Below are positions 51,913 to 60,800 of a DNA stretch of 64,000 bases, piece after piece. Position numbers and translations under genes: made by a program. The notes beneath the pieces were generated by a model, which saw only the letters and a program-made list of their open reading frames with translations, had not been told where the DNA came from and did not search any database. The stretch spans positions 1-64,000 of the forward strand of contig NZ_CP025613.1 of assembly GCF_002868735.1 (NCBI RefSeq). The letters are read 5' to 3'. Source of the DNA: Niveispirillum cyanobacteriorum (GTDB taxonomy: Bacteria; Pseudomonadota; Alphaproteobacteria; Azospirillales; Azospirillaceae). How positions within the stretch are numbered: the stretch's first letter is position 1; each line of letters begins with the position of its first letter.

Positions 51913-54891
51913 TCAAACTCCTTGACCGGATTGCGGGGCGGCACCGACCAAGGTGAAGGCCGCCCAATTGAAAGGATGCGCCGTCGCGGGATCGGACGCC
52001 AGAAGCCTTTGCGCCCGCGCCAGCGCCTGGGCCGTATCGCCCCCGCCGGCGAACAGCCCGGTCATCAGCCGCACCGTCGGCGCCGACGGCACCTGCCAAT
52101 GACTGACCAGCAGCGATTGCGCACCCGCAAAGAAGAAACTCTCTGCCAGACCCGACAGCGCCTCACCGCCCAGCCGCGCATCCCCGCCCGCCGTGTTGCA
52201 GGCCGACAGCACCACCAGTTCGGCATTCAGACGCAACAGCGCGATATCGGACGCGGTCAGCAGGCCGTCATCGGCGGCACTGGCCGGCATGGCATCGGGC
52301 GGGGCCAGGGCCAGCCCCGGCTGCGCCTGGCAACGTAACTCGCCGGGCAGCAAGCCATGCGTGGCGAAATAGACGATGCGGTACTGATCCAGCCCCGCGC
52401 CACGCACTGCCGCCTTGGTCACCGCAGGCCCGGTGATCAGGTCACCGGGCGCGGCACCCAACCGCCCGCCAATGGCGCGGATTTCATCCGCCGTTTCCGG
52501 CAGCGGGGCCAGGGCACGCAGCAGGGCGGGGTCCAGCGGCGCATCGGTGCGGCATTCCTCACCCAGCGCCTTCAACCCGCCCGCCTCCTTGCCCTGAAAG
52601 GGCGGGGCGGCAAAGCCGATGAAGGGCTTGGCCGCCGCAGGCCGCACCTGCGCGGCGTTCAGCGCCAGGAAGGCCGGAACCGACGGCACCACCGACAGGG
52701 CCATATCCCGCACCATCCACGCCGCGCGGGCATAATCCCGCCCCACAGGCTTGTCGCGTACCAGCAGCGCTGGCGGCAGGCTGGACAGGGCGGCAGAGGG
52801 CACCAGCACCAGATGCTTCACCCCGGCCAGAACCTCCCCCGCCCCACCGAACAGCCGGACATAGAGATCATGCGACAGGTCAAGGTCAAAGGGCGGCAGG
52901 ACGCCTGCGCGCGGCGTGATGGACCGCCGCAACTCCCCCACCTTCTCCTGTAAATTGGCCCGCGTCACCGTAACCGGATACGCCTGGATACCAGCTTTGG
53001 TGAGAACGAAGCCGTAGGAGCCGCTAGCTGCGAAGGCAAACTGCACCAGCGCCTGCCCCTCCCCCAGTCGCGCCGACAGGGCCGTAGCGGTCACAGGTGC
53101 CGGCTTGGTCAGCCGTGCATAGTCCGGGAACGCTGCCTGCAACTGCTGCTCCAGCCCGCGCGCTTGAGCCGTTGCGGCCTCCAGCTGTTTCAGCAGGTCG
53201 GCCTCATGCCCTTTATCGCGCTGCGCATCGGGCTTAGCGGTTTCCGCCGCCGCCTCGATCCGCAACCGGTCGCGGTTGCGCACCGCGTCCTGCTGCCGGC
53301 GGATCAGGTCGGCAACGGCAGGGTCGCTGCTGGCGAAACGCGCGGCGGCCCGCGTGATGGTCTGGCCCACCACGCCCTCGCGCACCATCTGCAGGGCGGC
53401 AAACATCTCCGCATGCAGGGTCGCGCGCTGGCCCTCATCCGACTGACCTTGTCGGTACAGTACATCCAGGAACGGGAACAGACGGTCCAGAGGCAATTGC
53501 CCGCGCTCGGTATCGAGTGTCGCCAGCATGGACAGCGCATCGCGGTAAATGGCCAGCGCTTCGGCATCCATGCCGGCCTGGGCGTAGACGCGGCCCAGTT
53601 CCAGCATGCTGGACGCCACGGGCCATCCCGCCCCGAACAGTTGCTTGTTCGACGCCACGGCCTTCGACATCAGGGCGGCACCACCCGCCGCATCACCCTT
53701 GCCGGCCCGCGCCAACCCCTGGATCCCAAGGATACGCGCATGCCACCAGGGCGGCAGGCCGCGCGTTCGGCTGAACAGATTGGCCGCCTCAATGGTCGCC
53801 GCCTCGGCCAGCCCATATTGCTGCAACCGCAGTGAAACCGTGGCCTCCAGCAGCAGCGAATGGATCAGGTCGCCTCTGGCTGCCGCCAGACTGCCCAGGA
53901 CGGCGCGATTGGCCCCACCCCCCGCCTGTTCTTCCAGATCATCGACGATGGCGCGGCGGATGGCGCTGCTATCCCGTCCCAGCGACAGCGCGCGCCGCGC
54001 ATCCCCACTGTTGGCGGCATGGAACGCCATATAGCTGCCCAGCCGCGCCCGCGCCGCCTTGTCGAAACTCTTCTGCAACAGCGCATCGGCGCGGCGGAAC
54101 AGGGCGTCCGCCTCCGGTCCCCGCCCCTGGTTCGACACTTCCAGCGCCAGCGCCATCAGCGTGTCACCCGCCCCCGGACTATCCGCCCCCAGCGCCTTGG
54201 CCTGGATATCCAGCGCCCGGCGATAGGCGGCCTCCGCCCCTGCATAATCCTCTACCGAATTGGATAGGCGCCCCACCTCCGACAGCCGCTCAAACGCGTT
54301 CAGGTCCCCACGCCCGAACCGCAGTGCATCATCCCCCAATGCGGCGCGCAGCAGGGCCGCGACATCGGCGCCACCCGTGACCGGTTTCGCCTCCAGAAGC
54401 CGTGGCGCAGCGATCAGCAGGTCGGCAACGGCGGGAATACCATCCGCCTGCACCATCCGCCGCCCGTCGACTTGCGTCACGCCGACATAGGGCCAGCCAC
54501 CCTCACGCAACTGGCATTGGGTCAGCAGCCCCGTCCCGCCCGGCAACGGCTGTGCGCTCTGGCAAATGGCCTTCTGGGCAAGGCTGCCGGCCCAGGCGGT
54601 CCGGTTCGCCTCCACCGCCAACTGCCTGGCCCGCGCCTCTGGCCCCTCAGGCAGCGGATCATACAGGTCGGTGACCGCGATGGACCCGCTGGCCTGCTCC
54701 CATTCACCGCAATAGAGGGCGAAGGCCTTGCCCTCGGCGGCTTCCATGGGGATCGCGCGGCATTCCTCCCCAATAGCGTTGCGGCCCAGCGGGATCGGCC
54801 CGTCGGACCCCTTGCTGTCCGGCACCGGCCCTTTGCCTGCACAGGCGGACAGCAGCAGCAGGGACAGGATCGCAAGCGGCAACCGGCCCAT
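51913..54891 (-). CDS. TPR-CHAT caspase-like protein, predicted lipoprotein
   Basis: A 992-residue protein. The start MGRLPLAILSLLLLSACAG carries a lipobox (LSAC), so the protein is probably exported and membrane anchored. Residues about 200-470 are TPR-like pairs (for example DYAGAEAAYRRALDIQAKALG). From about 640 the CHAT domain follows, with the caspase-type dyad His845 (YFATHGLLPGE) and Cys898 (VVLSACNTAGG), then GGEALSGLAESFFFAGAQSLLVSHWQV, the classical end of CHAT proteases. ATG 54891 shares one base with the tpsA stop (TGATG). An envelope CHAT protein next to a TPS exoprotein suggests processing or quality control of the exoprotein, a role proposed here by inference. Confidence 0.88.
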   Translation of the reverse strand: MGRLPLAILSLLLLSACAGKGPVPDSKGSDGPIPLGRNAIGEECRAIPMEAAEGKAFALYCGEWEQASGSIAVTDLYDPLPEGPEARARQLAVEANRTAWAGSLAQKAICQSAQPLPGGTGLLTQCQLREGGWPYVGVTQVDGRRMVQADGIPAVADLLIAAPRLLEAKPVTGGADVAALLRAALGDDALRFGRGDLNAFERLSEVGRLSNSVEDYAGAEAAYRRALDIQAKALGADSPGAGDTLMALALEVSNQGRGPEADALFRRADALLQKSFDKAARARLGSYMAFHAANSGDARRALSLGRDSSAIRRAIVDDLEEQAGGGANRAVLGSLAAARGDLIHSLLLEATVSLRLQQYGLAEAATIEAANLFSRTRGLPPWWHARILGIQGLARAGKGDAAGGAALMSKAVASNKQLFGAGWPVASSMLELGRVYAQAGMDAEALAIYRDALSMLATLDTERGQLPLDRLFPFLDVLYRQGQSDEGQRATLHAEMFAALQMVREGVVGQTITRAAARFASSDPAVADLIRRQQDAVRNRDRLRIEAAAETAKPDAQRDKGHEADLLKQLEAATAQARGLEQQLQAAFPDYARLTKPAPVTATALSARLGEGQALVQFAFAASGSYGFVLTKAGIQAYPVTVTRANLQEKVGELRRSITPRAGVLPPFDLDLSHDLYVRLFGGAGEVLAGVKHLVLVPSAALSSLPPALLVRDKPVGRDYARAAWMVRDMALSVVPSVPAFLALNAAQVRPAAAKPFIGFAAPPFQGKEAGGLKALGEECRTDAPLDPALLRALAPLPETADEIRAIGGRLGAAPGDLITGPAVTKAAVRGAGLDQYRIVYFATHGLLPGELRCQAQPGLALAPPDAMPASAADDGLLTASDIALLRLNAELVVLSACNTAGGDARLGGEALSGLAESFFFAGAQSLLVSHWQVPSAPTVRLMTGLFAGGGDTAQALARAQRLLASDPATAHPFNWAAFTLVGAAPQSGQGV

Positions 54892-57800
54892 CACCACACC
54901 CGTCCCAAATTGGGGAATTGCTGTTCCAGGCCTGGCGTGCCGTCCGGCGTCTCACCCGGCAGGCGGCGCTGCTGCAACAGAAGGCCGGGGATCATCTCCT
55001 CCGCCGCGCTGTCATCATCCGCCGCCGACCCGCTGGCCGATTGCACGCTCTGGTTCACCGCGGCCAGTGCTGCCGACCCGCCATCGCTGGCGGGTGCCGG
55101 GCTGGTGGCGACCGGGGCCGGCGGTGGCGTCACAACGGGGGCTGCCACCGCCACGGGGGCCGTGACCACAGGTACCACCGGCGCCGTGACGGGCTTGGTA
55201 ATGGTCGTCACGGGCGCCGTCTCGGCCACGACCGGCGGTAGAACACCGCCACCGGTTACGGTCAGCAGGCCGTCAACATAGGTGATTTGGTAGTTAGCAT
55301 TACTGATGCCGTCCGCATTGATGGCATAGTTTCCGGCGGGCGACGCCGCATCGGCCAGCGTCTGAAACCGCAGTCCCGTCAGCACCGTGGACGTATCGCC
55401 ATTCACCAAACCCTGGAACCGGGCCGTGAAGACCGGGTTGGTGGCACCTGCCTGCCGCGTGGCATTATCGACCAAGACCGACAGCGGCGCCGGCGTAATG
55501 ACAAAATCAGCCCCAGTAAAGCTGACCCGGTAATTGGCATTGGCGGCCAGGCTGCCCTGGCCGATGGCATAGCGCCCGGCATTGCCGCCTGTGGCCCGCA
55601 CCAACCCGCCGGTCAGAACAGCGGCCGCACTGTCATCCCGCTTCAATCCAGACACGGCAAAGGACAGGGCCGGATCGGCCGCGCCATAAACGCGGGACAC
55701 GGCATTGGCCGTGACCGACAGCAAGGCCGGGTTGATCACCATCTGCGCGCCGGTAAAGGACAGGGTGTAATTGCGCGAGGTCAGGGCCAGGCTACCCTGG
55801 GTGATGGCATAGGTGCCGGCATCCTCTCCCGCCGCCCGGCTTAAGGACCCCGACAGCACGGCCCCCGCACTGTCCCCGCGCTTCAGACCAGACACGGCAT
55901 AGGTCAGCGCCGGATCGCCATCGCCATAGGTGCGCGTCACCATCGCCGCCGCCACCGACAGGTTGGCCGGGCTGATGGTCAGGGTTCCGGGAGTGAAGCT
56001 GATCGTGTAATTGGGGCTGATGCTGGAGAGGCTGCCCTGATTGATGGCATAGATGCCGACATCCTCCCCAACCGCCCGGCTCAACACACCGGACACCACC
56101 TTGTCCAAACTGTCCTTGCCGCGCAGGCCCGTGGCGGTAAAGGTCAGGGCCGGGTCCTCGTCGCCATAGATTTTGGACAGGTTGGCAGCCACCACAGCCA
56201 GGGTCAGGTTGGCTGGCCGGATGGTGAAATCAGCCCCTGTGAAGCTCAGCCGGTAATTGGCATTGGCCGTCAGGCTACCCTGGGCAATGGCATAGGTGCC
56301 GACATCCTCACCCGCCCCCCGCGACAGGGCACCCGATAGGGCCGACGCCTCACTATCCCCCCGCTTCAGGCCATTGACGGTGAAGGTCAATGCCGGATCG
56401 TCATCCATATAGATCTTGCCGGCTGCGGTGGCGCTTACTGACAGGGCCGCCGGCGAGATGGTCAGGGTTCCGGCATTGAAACTCAGCGTATAGTTCGCCC
56501 CAGCCGACAGGCTGCCCTGCTCAACCGCGTAGGCACCAGCATTTTCACCTGCTGCACGTTGGATCGCGCCGGTCAAACTGTCGCCCGCCACCAGCCCCGC
56601 GGCCGTGAACCCCAGGACCGGATCGGCATCGCCATAAATCTTCGTCCCCGACCCCGCTGTTACCGTCAATGCCGCCGGCGTGATGGTCAGCGTCCCGCCA
56701 TTGAAGGTCAGCGTGTAATTAGATCCCGCAGACAGGCTGCCCTGGCTGATCGCGTAGGTGCCGACATCACGGCCCGCCGCCCGCGTCAGGGCACCCGACA
56801 CACTGTCACCCGCCACCAGACCGGTCACGCTATACGTCAAGGCTGGGTCATCAGTGCCATAGACTTTGGTTGCCGATGCCGCCGTCACCGTCAGGGCGGC
56901 GGGCGTGATGGTCAGAGTGCCACTATTGAAGGTCAGGGTATAGTTCGCACCCGCTGACAGGCTGCCCTGGCTGATCGCATAGGTGCCGGCATTCCGCCCC
57001 GCCGCCCGTGTCAGACCACCTGTCAAGCCGTCACCATTAACGAGACCGGTCACGGTATAGGTCAGCGTCGGATCATCTGTACCATAGACCCGTGTCAGGC
57101 TGTTCGCCGTCACAGTCAACGCGGCGGGATTGATGGTCAGGGTGCCTGACGTCCCCTGCCCGCCGGCCATCACATAATTGCTGGCATCGGCACCAGTCAG
57201 GCCGTTGATACGCTGCGTATAGGTCCCCGCGCCCAGTTTCGGTCCCGGCGTCACGGCACCGCCGGCCCCTTCCACGCTGACATCGGCCTTTACATCATCA
57301 CCGGCCAGCAGACCGGTCAGGGTGACCGCGCCTGTGGCGGCATTCTGGCCATAGGTGGCGGTGACCGATGCCACGCTGGCCGTCAGGGCCTTGGCCGCAA
57401 TGGCCAGCACGCCATTGCTGTTGCCCGACCAGGCCAGCACATAGTTCGATGCCGACCCGCCGCCCAACGCCGTCAGGGTCAGGTCATAGGTCCCGACCTT
57501 CAACCGGTCCGAAAGGGTGCCGGACACCAGCGTCACGGCACCGCTGACATCATCCCCCGACAGAACGCCCGTCAAGCTGGGCGTGCCCAGCACAGCCAGG
57601 GTGCCATAGGTGCTGGCAACATTGGCGATGCTGAAATTCACCGATTTGCGGGCCACCGTCAGGTTGCCGGCGGTGCTGCCACTATTGGCCAGCTGGTAAT
57701 TGCTGACATCGCCGCCGCCCAGCGTCACCGTCTGATCATATGTCCCCGCCGACAGCCGGTCCGACAGGGTCGCCCCCGACAGGTTGACACTGGCCGTCAC

Positions 57801-60800
57801 ATCATCCCCGTTCACCACCCCTGTCAGGGTGGCGGTGCCCAGCGTGGCCCGTGTGCCATAGGTGCTGTTGACCGCGCCGACGCTGTAGGTCAGTTCCTTG
57901 GCCGCGATGGTCAGGGTGCCGTCCGTATGGCCCGACGCCGCCAGCTCATAATTGCCGACATCGCTGCCGGTAATGGCCGTCACCTTCTGCGTCAGGCTGC
58001 CCACGGCGGTACGCGGGGCCAGGGTCACAGCATCGGCACCGCGATAGGTGGTGACCGTCCCCGTCACCCCATCCCCATCCACCAGCCCACCCAGCGTCAC
58101 CGTACCTCCCGTGGCGGTGGTGCCATAGGTGCTGCTGCTGTTGGTGATGCTGTAGGTCAGGGACTTCTTGGTCACCGTCAGGGTGCCGGTGCCGTAACTG
58201 AACCCATAGCCCAGGTCCGACGCCAGCGTCCCTGCCCCGGCGGTCAGGGTATAGGACCCCACATTACGCCCCGCCCCGGTAATGGCACCGGTCCCGCTGA
58301 CGGCATTAGATAGGGTGTCACCCGTGACCAGTCCGGTGACTGTGTAATTCAAACCTGTGATGGTCGAGCCGGTATAGACCCGGCTGACGCTGTCGGGCGT
58401 CACTGTCAGGGTGGGGGCATAGCCATAAACGAACCGGCTGCCGCTGTTGGACACCGCCGTATAGGTACGGTCGGAAAAACTGAAGCTGCGGTTATAAAGC
58501 GGCAGGGCCGAGATACCGCCCGTGCTGCTGGTCAGCGGGCTGTTGGAGAAGACCAGGAACCGGCCCCCGCCCGTCACCGACAGGGCGCTGGACCCCGCAC
58601 TGTTGGTAAAGGTGCCGTTGGCGGCCAGGATCAGGGCATCACCGCTGCCATTGGCAGCCACACTGGCCCCCGATGCCAGGGTCAGGTTGCCACCAGCGGT
58701 CAGCTTGACCGTCCCCGTCGCCGTCACCCCCGCCACTGACCCGATGATGCCGATACTGACTGCCCCCGACAGACCGACATCGACGGAACCGGTATTGGCC
58801 GCCACCATACTGACGGCGTTGGACGCATGCGCCAGCGTGTAGGCAGCGCCGGCCCCGTGTAGCGACAGGCCGGATGCCGTAACGGCCGCACTCTGCGTCA
58901 CGGTCCCCGTGCTGGTCAGGGTCAGATTGCCTGTACCGGCAGTCACACCCGCCACACCATCCACGGTACCGATGGCAAAGCCGGAATCGTCGCGAAGGGC
59001 GATGGCGCCATTACTGCTGCCCGTCGTGGCCGCAAAACTCGTGACGGCATTATTCACACCCGACAGCGACACCGCCCCGCCCGCCGTCACGGCCAGGTTC
59101 GTGACGGTAACCGCCCCCGCCTGACCAATCGCCCCCCCACTGCGCAAATGCAATGTGCTGCTGCCCGTGGGCGCGATGGCGCTGCTGACATTGATCGCCC
59201 CAGCACTGGACGACCCTATGCGGAGGGTCCCCGCCGTCACACGGTTCAGTTCCGCCGACGAAATCTCCAGCCCGCCGCCGGCATCCGTGGCCGACCCCAG
59301 GTCAATCCCCCGCCCCGCAGTGGACGTCGTCAGGGTGGCCGTCGCCGTCCCGGCATTCACCGACCCGGTCAGGTTCAACCGGTCCGCCGACAGGGTGATG
59401 TCCTGGTTCTGCGTGCTGATAGCGGCATTGACGGTCAGCAGACCCTTGGTATTGGCCGACAGGGTCCCGGCATCGGCCCCGCTGCCCGTGGACAGGGCGC
59501 CACTGATAGTGATGGCGCCGGTATTGCTTATGAGGCTGGTATTGTCCTTGAATGCGGCCCCGGCAACGCTGATCGCCCCCGTCCCGTCCGACCGGCCAAT
59601 GGTTACGCTGCTGAACCCGGCGCGGAAGCTGTCCAACTCCGTCTGGCCCAGTTCCAGGTCGCTGGATCCTAAGGCGCTGTCACCAACCGCGATGCTGGCG
59701 GACGTGCTGTTGGGCCGGATTACGAGATTGCCGCTGCCGCCAATGCTGATGGCCGCTGTGCCCGTCCCGCTGGTCAGGGTCACCTTGTCCGCCGTCAGGG
59801 TCACCGTCCCGGCATAGGCCGTGGTCCCATCCCAACCAATATAGGCCCGGCTGCTGTCCGACGCCCCACCATTGGCCGCAATCAACCCGTCGGTGCCCGT
59901 GGCCGTCAGGCCCAATGCGCCACCGCCGGTGCTGTAGATGGCACTGCGCGTGCCCGGATCATCGCGCAACAGGATGCCGTAGCGATTGGTCCCCGACCCC
60001 GCCTGCGCCCCGTTCAGGGCGATGGCCCCGCTGGCGCTGCGGATAGTGCTGCCATTTCCAATGGCGATGCCGGCGGTCAACGTGTTGCCCGACCCGCCAC
60101 CACCGTTCAGCGTAATGGTCCCCGCCCCGGCGGCAATCAGGCTGCTGGCGCTGACATTGATGCCGATGCCGGTCGCAGAATTGGTGCCGGATGGCGCGCC
60201 GTCACCGTTGATCAGGATACTTCCGCCCGCCCCGCTGTTCAGCGTGCTGGAGGTGACATTAACGCCAATGCCGGTATCGGCCTTGCCCTCCGCCGCGCGG
60301 GTGGCCGGCGTCGAACCGCTGCCGATGGTGATATTGCCGCCATTGCTGGACAGGGTGGCGCCACTGATGGCTACCCGCCCGGCAGAGCCGGCTTCATTGC
60401 CATCAGCGGCCAGCACGATATTGACCTTGCCCGACCCCGACACGCCGATATTGGCCGACACGGTCACATCAATATCGCTGGACAGAGTCAGTGTACCCGC
60501 CCCCGACCCGGCATAGGTCGCAACCTGCGCAAGTGTGATCAGGCTGGCAGCGGCATAAAGGCTGGCATTGCCGGTGAAGGTCAGCCCCGTCGTGCCCGCT
60601 ACGGTCCCGACGCTGAACGCATCTGTGCTGCGGAAATCCACCGACCCGGTATTACCGGCCAGGGTCGTGACATTGTTCGACCCGTTGGTCAGGGTGTAGC
60701 TGCCGCCCGTGCCCAGCAGGGACAGGTTGGGGACATTGATCGCCGCACTCTGCGTCACGGTCCCGGCACTGGCCAGTTCGATGGTATCGCTGGCATGGCT

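Noticed and set aside
51913-54891. CHAT protein as part of a type III-E CRISPR (Craspase) system
   Set aside because: TPR-CHAT proteins occur there, but no gRAMP/Cas7-11, cas1 or repeat array is present, and the lipobox points to an envelope role.
55262-58175. Regular repeats considered as a CRISPR array
   Set aside because: The period (220-270 bases) follows in-frame protein domains with no constant short repeat and unique spacers, and no cas gene is present.
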